In this document: positions 1 through 8,006 of the stretch, one piece after another
How the letters are laid out: each line of letters opens with the position of its first letter
Position numbering within the stretch: the stretch's first letter is position 1
The notes under the pieces: model-generated
What the model saw: the letters and a program-made list of their open reading frames with translations, nothing else
Told to the model about the DNA's origin: nothing
The model's database searches: none
Assembly: GCF_017349355.1 (NCBI RefSeq)
Contig: NZ_JAFMPM010000006.1
Span: 1,116,001 to 1,180,000 of the forward strand
DNA: 64,000 nucleotides
Origin: Thiothrix fructosivorans
Lineage (GTDB): Bacteria; Pseudomonadota; Gammaproteobacteria; Thiotrichales; Thiotrichaceae
Direction of reading: 5' to 3'
Translations under genes and position numbers: made by a program

Positions 1-2
1 TA

Positions 3-344
3 GCGAACACCAAAGGCGAACCCGTCGCCTTCCTTGGCACATCAGAAAATGGGGTTGATGGTGCGTTAGGTGTCGCCAAGGCGGGGAAAAATGTTGCTGC
101 CATGTTAGCTGAACCCGCGACAGTGGCATTGTATAATCAAGCAGGCTTGCCGATTGCAACCTTTAGTAAAAATGAGGGGACGGAGGGTGGAAACGTCACC
201 ACACGTGACCCCAGCGGTGATGGTGTTTTTTCAGCGGGTTATTCCGAAGGGGAAAACGGTGGTCAAGCATGTGTCTACCGCGCCAAAAAGCAGAATGTGT
301 TTTGTTTGGGGATTGGTGTTCCCGGTATGGGTACAGGGCGTTAA
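3..344 (+). CDS. C-terminal part of a secreted or surface protein (5' end outside window)
   Basis: The reading frame is open from the left edge to a TAA at 342-344, so the start lies outside the window. About 113 residues are visible. They are rich in Gly, Ala, Asn and Val with short alternating stretches, ending in a Gly-rich tail with two Cys (one in GGQACVY, one in NVFCLG). I do not recognise the family. The pattern fits an exported beta-rich protein. Only 3 bp separate its stop from the OmpA-like gene, so the two are probably co-transcribed and may share an envelope role. Confidence 0.6.
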   Translation, partial: ANTKGEPVAFLGTSENGVDGALGVAKAGKNVAAMLAEPATVALYNQAGLPIATFSKNEGTEGGNVTTRDPSGDGVFSAGYSEGENGGQACVYRAKKQNVFCLGIGVPGMGTGR

Positions 345-347
345 CGC

Positions 348-1757
348 ATGAATACCCCCGCTATTCTGCTCACGGTTTCAACCTTGTTACTGGCTAGTGG
401 TATTTGCACCGCAGAAGCTGTTGCCCCTGTCATCCCGCTTTGCCCCGGCATGAAAATCATCACCGCGATCAACCAACCCAGCGGTGACTACGAATCTATC
501 AAACGCCTCACCCGTGTTAGCCCCGAAGGTATCACGCTCCATTATTCCAGCGAACATGAAGTCAGTGACCCTTTCAGTGATAAGCCGCCGGAACTGGTGG
601 CAACTAACGTGACTCGCACCATACTCAGCGCCGACCAAAGCAAAGCCGCCTATTACATGGCAGCTTTCAGTGAAATTTTGCCTGAAACCCTGCCCAACAG
701 CACGGCTATCACCGTTTCAACCAACCTTTACACCCAGCTCAAACAAACGGGTAAGGCTGAAATGTCGATCATTACCCTCATTAACGGCAGTGCTACCCCA
801 GAAAACGTGATTGACCCGAATTCACCCTTCCGCTGGTGGTTTGCGCCTGCGGTGTACGCATTGGAATTGGCGGATAAAGCGCCTGTGAAAGTACCTGTGT
901 TGGTGAATGGTATCCGCACCGATTTGCCTGCCCTCCACGCCAATGGTCAGTTTGGGACAGAAAAAGCCGAGTTTTTCATTCTGGATGACCCCCACAATCC
1001 GCTGATGCTGACATTTCGCTTGGGCTTTGGCACGGATGAAGCCTTGAAGGAGAAGTTTGCTTCAGACCCGGTGATGACCAAGATGCTAGAGGAATTGGCG
1101 GTTGCTTTGCCAGCACCAGCGGAACAAGAGCGGTTACAGGTGACGCAAATTACCTTCGATTGCCATGCGGGTGGCGATTTGCCTATACCGACCAATACGG
1201 GCAAACCGCTGGAAATATCCGGTGAATTCGCTACGGATGCTGAACCCTTTCCGGCAGGTAGTGGTGGTGCAGCCAGTGCAAATGGTACAAGCGCGGATAT
1301 CGGTAACGGTGGCAGCGGCACGGGTACAGGCGCAATGGGCAGTGGAGCAGGCAATCTGGCGCTTGGTGCAGGCGGTGGCAACAGAGCGGCTGAATTGGAA
1401 AAAGCCCTGCAAGAAGGTGAGAAAGTCGACATCTATGACATCTTTTTCAGCTTCAACAGTGCCACGCTGCGCCCAGAATCGGACGAAACCTTGACGCTAA
1501 TCGCTGACTTGCTCAACAAACATCCCGACTGGAAGCTGGCCATTGGCGGGCATACCGACAGCATTGCCAGCGACAGCTTCAATCTTGACCTCTCCAAGCG
1601 CCGTGCCGCTGCGGTCAAAACTGCCTTGGTGGAACGTTTCAAGATTACGGATAACCGTTTGAGTACCCAAGGCTATGGCGAAGCCAGTCCGCGTGATACT
1701 AATGACACCCTCGAAGGTCGCGCCCGTAATCGGCGGGTAGAACTGATGCGCCAATGA
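348..1757 (+). CDS. OmpA-family peptidoglycan-binding envelope protein
   Basis: This 469-residue protein has a Sec-type N-terminus (hydrophobic core, Ala-rich cleavage region near residue 24). A unique domain of about 270 residues follows, then a Gly/Ser/Ala/Asn-rich flexible linker (about 300-350). The C-terminal OmpA-like domain (about 365-469) shows FFSFNSATLRPES, the GHTDS motif, LSKRRAAAV and RARNRRVEL. This domain family binds diaminopimelate in peptidoglycan non-covalently. There is no obvious beta-barrel of classical OmpA, so it is better seen as an envelope tether than a porin. It lies 3 bp after the preceding gene and 30 bp before a lipoprotein gene, forming an envelope operon that continues into lemA. 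The function of the N-terminal domain is unknown. Confidence 0.85.
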   Translation: MNTPAILLTVSTLLLASGICTAEAVAPVIPLCPGMKIITAINQPSGDYESIKRLTRVSPEGITLHYSSEHEVSDPFSDKPPELVATNVTRTILSADQSKAAYYMAAFSEILPETLPNSTAITVSTNLYTQLKQTGKAEMSIITLINGSATPENVIDPNSPFRWWFAPAVYALELADKAPVKVPVLVNGIRTDLPALHANGQFGTEKAEFFILDDPHNPLMLTFRLGFGTDEALKEKFASDPVMTKMLEELAVALPAPAEQERLQVTQITFDCHAGGDLPIPTNTGKPLEISGEFATDAEPFPAGSGGAASANGTSADIGNGGSGTGTGAMGSGAGNLALGAGGGNRAAELEKALQEGEKVDIYDIFFSFNSATLRPESDETLTLIADLLNKHPDWKLAIGGHTDSIASDSFNLDLSKRRAAAVKTALVERFKITDNRLSTQGYGEASPRDTNDTLEGRARNRRVELMRQ

Positions 1758-1787
1758 CAATCACTTTGAACGCCACAGGAGTTTTTT

Positions 1788-2369
1788 ATGAAAATACATG
1801 CCCTTATACCGGTCGTTATGGCACTGACGTTGGTTGCCTGCGGTGACAAGCAGGCGGATACCGCCGCAACGCCAGCCCCTTCCACGCCACCTGTTACACA
1901 AGCCCCTTCCGCAACAGTGCTACCTTCTGCCTGCCAGTTGGTGACAGCCGCTGATGTTCAAGCTGCGTTTGGGCAAACGGTAGCAGTTATGGCCGATGAG
2001 CCTGAAACCTGTGTCTACAATGGTGTTGGTGATACGGCAGCCTTCAGCCTCCTCACCACCACGCTGACGCCCAGCACAAACGCCGCAGAAGCAACCGACA
2101 CGTTCCGCATGATGCTCAAGATGCAAGGCGGTATGAACGAGATACTCACTGAAACCCTCGGCGCTGCCAATAACCCCGCATCTGGTCAAGCGTTGGCAGG
2201 CGTGGGCGATGAATCGTGGTTTAAAGTCGGCGATACCAATCCGCTAGCCATGACGCAAGCGATGGTACGCAAGGGGACGGTTGTGCTGGGAATCACCGCC
2301 ACGGGTATGGACGGGAAAGATGCGCCCAAGTTTGAAAAACTGGTGCGCACGATCACCGATAAATTATAA
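1788..2369 (+). CDS. secreted lipoprotein, function unknown
   Basis: This 193-residue protein starts at ATG after a good AGGAG ribosome site. The signal peptide ends in a lipobox (TLVAC, Cys about residue 17), followed by a Thr/Pro/Ala-rich spacer and a compact domain with two further Cys (PSACQL, ETCVY) that could form a disulfide. Anchoring in the envelope is expected from the lipobox. It lies between the OmpA-like gene and lemA with short gaps, so a shared envelope function is likely. I do not recognise the mature domain. Confidence 0.75.
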   Translation: MKIHALIPVVMALTLVACGDKQADTAATPAPSTPPVTQAPSATVLPSACQLVTAADVQAAFGQTVAVMADEPETCVYNGVGDTAAFSLLTTTLTPSTNAAEATDTFRMMLKMQGGMNEILTETLGAANNPASGQALAGVGDESWFKVGDTNPLAMTQAMVRKGTVVLGITATGMDGKDAPKFEKLVRTITDKL

Positions 2370-2384
2370 AAGAAGGGAATAGAC

Positions 2385-2975
2385 ATGTCTGGATTCTGGA
2401 TCACCCTTGCCGTGTTAGCACTCGTCATCCTGTTCTTCATTAGCCTTTACAACCGCTTGGTTGCGCTGAAAAACAAGGTGGCGAATGCCTTTGGGCAAAT
2501 GGATGTGCAACTCAAGCGGCGGCATGACCTGATCCCGAATCTGGTCGAAACGGCACGCGCCTACATGACGCACGAACGCAGTACTTTGGAAGCGGTCGTC
2601 AATGCCCGCAATACTGCGCAAGCCGTCGGGCAATTGGCTGCCCAACAGCCGGGAGATGCCCAAGCATTAGCCGCGATGGCGCAAGCTGAAGGTGCATTAT
2701 CCAGCACCTTGGGACGGTTTTTTGCTTTGGCAGAAGCCTATCCCGATTTAAAGGCGAACCAGACCATGATGCAGCTTTCGGAAGAGTTGACCACCACCGA
2801 AAATAAAGTCGCGTTTGCTCGCCAAGCCTTTAACGATGCAGTGATGGAGCTGAATACCGCGATTCAGTCTTTCCCAGCGGTTGTGTTTGCTGGAGCCTTA
2901 GGATTTACCACCGCTGCCTTGTTACAGCCCTTGGAATCAGAAGCGGAACGCAAAGCTCCCGTGGTTAGGTTTTGA
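2385..2975 (+). CDS. lemA: LemA family membrane protein
   Basis: This 196-residue protein has one N-terminal transmembrane helix (about 5-22) and then a long helical domain. LemA hallmarks are present: YNRLVALKNKV, RRHDLIPNLVET with its DLIPNLV core, and the late NTAIQSFPA segment. Length is normal for the family. LemA proteins are anchored in the membrane with the helical part outside, and are often encoded beside an M48/HtpX-type protease or a TPM-domain protein. Their molecular role is not settled. Here the next gene is the expected M48-like membrane protein, but in a catalytically dead form. The start follows an AAGGGAA ribosome site. Confidence 0.93.
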   Translation: MSGFWITLAVLALVILFFISLYNRLVALKNKVANAFGQMDVQLKRRHDLIPNLVETARAYMTHERSTLEAVVNARNTAQAVGQLAAQQPGDAQALAAMAQAEGALSSTLGRFFALAEAYPDLKANQTMMQLSEELTTTENKVAFARQAFNDAVMELNTAIQSFPAVVFAGALGFTTAALLQPLESEAERKAPVVRF

Positions 2976-2977
2976 GT

Positions 2978-4369
2978 ATGCAGTGGCAGCCCTGGCAAGG
3001 GACGGAACGTGAAGACTTTTTCAATGCGGTTGCCCGCCATCGCCGCACGGCTTGGCGTATCACGCTAGCCTGTGGGGTTGCCTATGCGGTGTTGGCGCTG
3101 GTCATGTCGTTGCTGCTCGCGCCCTTGCTGTATGGGGTGGCGGGCTTGGTGTTGGACATCCTGAACCTGCTGTTTCCCACCCCCGACCTGCTGGCTTATG
3201 CGGGTACGTTGGTATCGCCGATTGTTGATGATCCGATGGCTGTGCCTACGGTTGACTTACTTAAGTTTATCCTGCTGGCAAGTGCGCCGGGATTAGTGCT
3301 GATGGTAGTCGTGGCATGGGTCGTATCGCGTGCCATCCGCCAATCTGCCCTGTTTGATACCACCCAACAGGTCGGTCGTCCACCTGATTCCGGTAGTCTG
3401 GTCGAACTGCAATTTGCCAATACGCTGGAGGAAATGGCGGTTGCCGCCCTGATTCCCGCGCCGAAGGTGGTGGTGATTGACGGCGGGGCAAATGCGGCTG
3501 CTTCCGGTATGGATGCGCAACAGGCTACCGTCATGGTCGGGCAATCGCTGTTGGTGCTGCTGAACCGCGCCCAGATGCAGGGTATTGCCGCCCACCTGAT
3601 TGCTGCCATTGCCGACAACGACATGAAAATCGGAATGCGTACCGCCAGTGTGTTGGGGGTATTTGCCTTGCTGACCCGCTTGTCGGTCAATCTGTTGGAT
3701 AAGGATTCCTTTGCTGCCAGCCGTCATTTGCTGCGTGCGTTGTGTGTGCCGACGGCTGCTAGTCAAGCGTTTGTGTTGGCACAATTGAGTGATCCGTTTG
3801 CTGATACAGCGCCGCAAACGGCACAGCAACACACCGACAAACTGGGCTGGCGGGAATGGCTGTTGATGCCGCTGATGGGGCCGGTGTGGTTCAGTGGGTT
3901 TCTCGGTGGATTCGTCAGCACCCTGATCCTATCACCCGGTATTGCATGGGCATGGCAACAACGCAAATACATGGCGGATGCCACCGCAGTACGCTTGACC
4001 CGTGAACCGGATGGGTTGTCCGCTGCGCTGTCGGCACTGAGCCACGCGAATACGTCATTACTGAGCAGTGTGTGGGCAAGCCATTTGTGCGTAGTTGCGC
4101 CACAACAGGCCGCAGGAATGATTGTTTCCGTCTTTCCCTCCGTGGAACGGCGGCTTGCCGCACTGGTTCGCATGGGGGCAAGTAACCAGCCGCTGGTAGT
4201 ATCTCCGCCAGTTGCCCCTGTGTGGGCTACGTTATTGGTTGGCAGTTTGCTGGTGGTAATGGCTGGGCTGGTTGCTGTGTTGCTGCCGCTGCTGGTGATG
4301 GCTTCTACCATGTTGACGATGTTGTTCACTATCATGCCCATTGCTATCCTGCACGCTGTGTTACGCTAA
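2978..4369 (+). CDS. M48/HtpX-like membrane protein lacking the zinc-protease active site
   Basis: The protein is 463 residues from the ATG at 2978; an in-frame TTG at 2972 is an alternative. Two transmembrane helices (about 25-50 and 90-115) precede an M48-type fold recognisable from VVVIDGGANA, LLVLLNRAQMQGIAAH and MADATAVRLTREPDG. The family zinc motif HExxH is here HLIAA (His206, Leu207, Ala210). The third ligand Glu, in the RE[FY]LAD block of active members, is Lys330. So the general base and two ligands are gone while the rest of the fold is kept. Two more hydrophobic helices close the C-terminus. It starts just after the lemA stop. I infer a pseudoprotease with a structural or binding role rather than HtpX-like proteolysis. 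Confidence 0.82.
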   Translation: MQWQPWQGTEREDFFNAVARHRRTAWRITLACGVAYAVLALVMSLLLAPLLYGVAGLVLDILNLLFPTPDLLAYAGTLVSPIVDDPMAVPTVDLLKFILLASAPGLVLMVVVAWVVSRAIRQSALFDTTQQVGRPPDSGSLVELQFANTLEEMAVAALIPAPKVVVIDGGANAAASGMDAQQATVMVGQSLLVLLNRAQMQGIAAHLIAAIADNDMKIGMRTASVLGVFALLTRLSVNLLDKDSFAASRHLLRALCVPTAASQAFVLAQLSDPFADTAPQTAQQHTDKLGWREWLLMPLMGPVWFSGFLGGFVSTLILSPGIAWAWQQRKYMADATAVRLTREPDGLSAALSALSHANTSLLSSVWASHLCVVAPQQAAGMIVSVFPSVERRLAALVRMGASNQPLVVSPPVAPVWATLLVGSLLVVMAGLVAVLLPLLVMASTMLTMLFTIMPIAILHAVLR

Positions 4370-4468
4370 GGTTAAATCCTTTCAACTTGCGAAATTTCAT
4401 GGGGCAAACCCCTCAAACGCCGTAGACTGCCTTTTTTTCTGATTTAAACATAAACACTGGAGTTATCA

Positions 4469-4861
4469 ATGGAACTACCCATTCATAGCCACTATTCCAT
4501 GCTGGGCGGGGAAGATGGTGTGCGCAATTTGGTGAACCGCTTTTACGACATTATGGATGAGTTGCCCGAAGCGTGGGAGTTACGCAAAATTCACGCCGAC
4601 GATTTGCAGTCAGCACGGGATAAATTGTTTAAGTTTTTATCGGGTTGGTTGGGTGGACCCGGCTTGTACGAAGCGGAATACGGACACCCGCGTTTGCGGA
4701 TGCGGCACGCACCGTTTCCGGTGGATACGCAAATGCGCGATCAGTGGTTGCTGTGCATGGATATGGCTTTAGATGAGCAAATTTCTGACGAATTATTGAA
4801 AACACAATTGAAATCATCGTTTGCCAAGGTTGCTGATCACATGCGTAACCGTTCAGGCTGA
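4469..4861 (+). CDS. group II truncated haemoglobin
   Basis: This 130-residue protein has the compact 2-on-2 globin pattern. Visible are GGEDGVRNLVNRFYDIMD at the N-terminus, the FLSGWLGGP turn, the YGHPRLRMRHAPFPV block with proximal His80, and Trp93 at the position that marks group II members. The family binds haem and O2/NO and is usually tied to NO or oxygen handling in the cytoplasm. Length and motif spacing are normal, so I expect a functional protein. A TGGAG ribosome site precedes the ATG. It is a single gene separated from the LemA cluster by about 100 bp. Confidence 0.93.
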   Translation: MELPIHSHYSMLGGEDGVRNLVNRFYDIMDELPEAWELRKIHADDLQSARDKLFKFLSGWLGGPGLYEAEYGHPRLRMRHAPFPVDTQMRDQWLLCMDMALDEQISDELLKTQLKSSFAKVADHMRNRSG

Positions 4862-4951
4862 AAAATATGTGCGTTCATAAAAACAATAAATAACAATTTT
4901 CGCCATTTCTGCTAAATTCATTGGAGCATAAACATAAATGAGGAAAATTGG

Positions 4952-5575
4952 ATGAATAAATATTTGCCTTCGGTAAGCGTTGTTATCTTACTGTGCAGTG
5001 GCGTAGCGTTTGCAGGTTCACCAAAAGGGCCTTACATGGGCGCAGGTGTGGGTTTTAACACCTCTGTTGATGACAATGATTTAAGCTCTACCTGTGGTGT
5101 GGGGGGTGTTGCTTGCACGGAAGTGTGTGATACCGATAAGGCAGTAAACGCTTATGCCGGTTATCAAGTCAGCCCTGTATGGGGTTTGGAAGCAGGTTAC
5201 ACGGATATGGACTACACTGCGCGTATTGAGCAAGCCGGTGGCACAGTGACGGGTGATCAACAATCCAAAGCCTTAGGATTGAGCGCGATTGCACGTAAAT
5301 TGGTTGCTCGCAACGTTGACATCTATGGCAAAGCTGGTGCGGCACTGTGGAAAAGCAAAGTCACCACGAGTGCTGGCAATGCGGATGATTCAGGGGTGAC
5401 GCCAACCGTCGGGGTAGGCGCTGAGTACAATTTCAGCGAACATTTAGGGGTTCGTGCTGGTGTAGACCATTTCTTCAGCATGGGTGAGCAGTCTAAACTG
5501 ATTGAAGCGGGTAATGTCGGCACAGCAGATACAGGCATCAGTACGGCTACTGTTGGTTTGCATTATAATTTCTAA
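4952..5575 (+). CDS. small outer-membrane beta-barrel protein
   Basis: This 207-residue protein has a clear signal peptide (hydrophobic core, cleavage near VAFA-G, about residue 22). The mature part has alternating hydrophobic strands such as YAGYQVSPVWGLEAGYTDMDY and VGVGAEYNFSEHLGVRAGVDHFF, ending in LHYNF with a terminal Phe, the usual BAM recognition signature. This matches the eight-stranded OmpA/porin-like barrel superfamily. The three Cys near the N-terminus of the mature protein (STCGVGGVACTEVC) are unusual for a barrel and may form a loop disulfide. A strong terminator follows. Specific substrate unknown. Confidence 0.85.
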   Translation: MNKYLPSVSVVILLCSGVAFAGSPKGPYMGAGVGFNTSVDDNDLSSTCGVGGVACTEVCDTDKAVNAYAGYQVSPVWGLEAGYTDMDYTARIEQAGGTVTGDQQSKALGLSAIARKLVARNVDIYGKAGAALWKSKVTTSAGNADDSGVTPTVGVGAEYNFSEHLGVRAGVDHFFSMGEQSKLIEAGNVGTADTGISTATVGLHYNF

Positions 5576-5610
5576 GGTTCTCTGTTTGATTTGGTTTTGA
5601 GATTTGTTTA

Positions 5611-5645
5611 AGCTGGATAGCGCAAGCCATCCGGCTTTTTTTTTG
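5611..5645. terminator. Rho-independent terminator
   Basis: A stem of AGCTGGATAG and CCATCCGGCT (with G-U pairs) closes a short loop and is followed by a run of nine T. It ends the beta-barrel gene. Reading from the other side it could also serve the convergent gene whose stop is at 5653. Confidence 0.85.
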
Positions 5646-5652
5646 GTGGTGT

Positions 5653-7008
5653 TTAACCGCGTTGGCGGCGCGTCACCGTGACTTCTGAATAAGTGTCACC
5701 CATTGCCACGCACCGCCCTTGTTCTGCCCAGAAGGAAGAGGCGGAACGGTTAATGCGCTGGTAATAGTCCATATTCAGTTCAGGGCGTTGGATAATGTCA
5801 CCTTCGTACAGCAAATTCATTAGCGATGCGGCTACACCCATCACCAGATAATCCACCGGCTGTTGGCTGTAGCCAAACCAGCGTAAATACCCCAATGATT
5901 CGTAAGGTCGCCACACGCGCAGCACCAGTTTTTCTTGTGGAATCAATTCCATAATGCGCCAGATACCCCAACCCAGTGCGTTGATGACCGCCACAATGCC
6001 ATGCAACCAATCTTCGCGGGTTTCGATCATGGGCATGACCAAGCCTTCCCACGCCTCTGAACTCATAATGCCGCCCATTGTATTGAAGCCGCAAATATGC
6101 CCCGCCTCGGTTAGCAGGGTGCGCGATAGGTTCATGCCTTCCAAGTTGATATATTGCTTGTAATAAAACAGCGCGGGGTAATCGTAAATCAGTAAATCGT
6201 TGAGGCTAGGGCGCTTGGTCAGGGCAGCGGTGAGTTGCTGCTCGAAACGGTAGGCAATCAAGTTGTAGTAATCCGCGTAATGGCGGGTGAGTTCCACCCC
6301 AAACGCGGGGATTAAGCCGTATGAATTGCCATACAAAGGTGCTTGGCTGACTCCGGCAATCACCGCTCGTTCGTCGATATTGCTGGCAACGCTGCGTTCG
6401 GGAATCGCGGAAGATAAACCTGCCGCTTCACGGTAAGCCGGTGTGCCACATTTTAAGCCAAACAAATACTCAAATTCATCGCCGCCCACGTAAATGTGGA
6501 AAGTGCTTTGTCTGCCTTTCAGCGAAATGGCTTCTTTAGTCAATTCACCGCTGAAGGCTTCACCGAACGCGGCTGACAATGCGCCGATGGTAAAACCAAG
6601 GTCAAAGTATTCCCCCGCGCCGCGCCGCTTTTCAAAGTTGAGGGCTAAGGCTCGCCCGTAGTGTGACGATGGCGTGCTGAGGTTGAATTCGCTTTGCCCT
6701 ACTGCCTGCTTGACGCTAGCAAGCAACGGCAATAAACCGAAGCCGCAAAAACGGTACAGGTTTTCGGCATAACGCAGGCGTTCTTCTAGCGGCATGTCTG
6801 GGTATGCGCGGAAATGCGTTTGCAAACCCAAAAAGGTCACTTCGGCTGCGGCGTGAATCAGAATTTTTTGGTTGTCGATATGACGACAGTTTTCGATGGT
6901 GTTTTGTAAGGTGCGGTTGTAATGATTGCAGTGAAACACCATCGGTTGCCCGTCAATGTCGCAAATGCCTACAGCCGCGTCTGCCACGGTAATGACTTCG
7001 GTACTCAT
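5653..7008 (-). CDS. uncharacterised protein with V4R-like C-terminal domain
   Basis: This 451-residue cytoplasmic-looking protein has no signal peptide or membrane helix. The last 130 residues (GWGIWRIMELIP ... CVAMGDTYSEV) resemble the 4-vinyl-reductase-like (V4R) small-ligand domain, which typically ends in a C-x-x-GD-x-Y-C/S-E block. The N-terminal half has a parallel layout (YRFCGFGLLPLL followed by an alpha/beta stretch), so the protein may hold two related units. It begins with a Cys-containing PMVFHCNHYN segment. V4R domains are found in photopigment reductases, sensory regulators and transport-complex proteins; none of those functions can be assigned here. It stands alone, convergent with the barrel gene. 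Confidence 0.6.
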   Translation of the reverse strand: MSTEVITVADAAVGICDIDGQPMVFHCNHYNRTLQNTIENCRHIDNQKILIHAAAEVTFLGLQTHFRAYPDMPLEERLRYAENLYRFCGFGLLPLLASVKQAVGQSEFNLSTPSSHYGRALALNFEKRRGAGEYFDLGFTIGALSAAFGEAFSGELTKEAISLKGRQSTFHIYVGGDEFEYLFGLKCGTPAYREAAGLSSAIPERSVASNIDERAVIAGVSQAPLYGNSYGLIPAFGVELTRHYADYYNLIAYRFEQQLTAALTKRPSLNDLLIYDYPALFYYKQYINLEGMNLSRTLLTEAGHICGFNTMGGIMSSEAWEGLVMPMIETREDWLHGIVAVINALGWGIWRIMELIPQEKLVLRVWRPYESLGYLRWFGYSQQPVDYLVMGVAASLMNLLYEGDIIQRPELNMDYYQRINRSASSFWAEQGRCVAMGDTYSEVTVTRRQRG

Positions 7009-7098
7009 GTTTCTCCCTCCACTGAGGCGTTATTATGCGCACAGTTGACGCATTACGCCTAAAAGAGGGGATGAACTGTAGGTTTTTGAAAAAACTGC

Positions 7099-7842
7099 TT
7101 ATTTTTTAATAGGAGGCAGGCGTGCTTTTTCGGCTTCAATCCAGTCTTGGACGTGTTGGTTGATCGCTCCCGCTTTTACGCCTTGGGTCGGAATCGCCGC
7201 GCCGATGCTGACCGTAATCGTGCCGGGTTGCTTGATCCACGCGTGGCGTTGCCAGCTTACTCCGGCATTGTGGGCAACGGGGACGACCGGAAAGCCAGAC
7301 TGCGAGGCAAGAATTGCGCCGCCAATTTTGTAGTCGGCTTTGACACCGGGGGCGACGCGTGTGCCTTCGGGGAAGATCACGATGCTGATACCTTCATGCA
7401 GCAGTGCCGTGCCTTGCTGGGAAATCTGTTTGACGGCGGCACGTCCCGCGCCCCGATCAATGCCAATCGGGCGAATTAGGCGCAAGCCCCACCCGAAAAA
7501 CGGAATTTTCAACAACTCTTGTTTCATCACCCAACTCAGTTGTTGCGGAAAAATGCAGGGGATAGCGAAGGTTTCCCACGTCGATTGGTGGTTAGACATA
7601 ATGATAAATGCCCCGTCGGTGGGGATGTTTTCACGCCCAATGACTTGGTATTTCACCCCGCAAGTGACTTCCAACCACCAGCGATTGAAGCAATTCCACA
7701 ATGTGGCGGTGCGGTAGCGGTATTGCGCGGGTAATAGCCATGCCAGCGGTGCTAGTAAACCCGCCAGCAAGGTGCTGGGGAGTGAGCCAGCCCAAAACAG
7801 GGTGGCGCGAGTGCCGAGCCAAAGTGTATTCAATGCGTTCAT
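7099..7842 (-). CDS. plsC: 1-acyl-sn-glycerol-3-phosphate acyltransferase
   Basis: This 247-residue PlsC-type lysophosphatidate acyltransferase transfers an acyl chain to make phosphatidic acid at the inner membrane. The N-terminus is hydrophobic (about 10-38). The acyltransferase motif I is NHQSTWE (His85, Glu90; H-x4-E in place of the commoner H-x4-D, a variant I recall as usual in this proteobacterial subgroup). The later FPEGTRVAPG motif and FPVVPVAHNAG are intact. It lies downstream of gmhB in the same direction, a known gene neighbourhood, but a TnpB element on the other strand now separates them, so it may have lost the shared transcript. Confidence 0.9.
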   Translation of the reverse strand: MNALNTLWLGTRATLFWAGSLPSTLLAGLLAPLAWLLPAQYRYRTATLWNCFNRWWLEVTCGVKYQVIGRENIPTDGAFIIMSNHQSTWETFAIPCIFPQQLSWVMKQELLKIPFFGWGLRLIRPIGIDRGAGRAAVKQISQQGTALLHEGISIVIFPEGTRVAPGVKADYKIGGAILASQSGFPVVPVAHNAGVSWQRHAWIKQPGTITVSIGAAIPTQGVKAGAINQHVQDWIEAEKARLPPIKK

Positions 7843-7869
7843 CCATCTTGCGCGAGATGCCCCGTCCTT

Positions 7870-7890
7870 GCTTCGGCTGCGCTCAGCACG
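7870..7890 (+). repeat. short dispersed motif, copy 1
   Basis: The 19-mer gcttcggctgcgctcagca, in non-coding DNA upstream of plsC, matches 17 of 19 bases of the reverse complement of 59979-59997, which is also non-coding. It may be a scrap of a dispersed intergenic element. Two copies are too few to define a family. Confidence 0.35.
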
Positions 7891-8006
7891 AGTTAGGTCG
7901 GGGAGGGATAGCGCGTCGGCGGTAGCCGACCCTCTTCTCGCTCCTCTTTCGTTAAGCTATCTTGGTTAAACACGCATAACTCACCGCATCAACTATACTG
8001 AGAGCC

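Noticed and set aside
7843-8006. TnpA-type transposase upstream of tnpB
   Set aside because: No Y1 transposase frame is present on either strand near tnpB; the element is TnpB-only.
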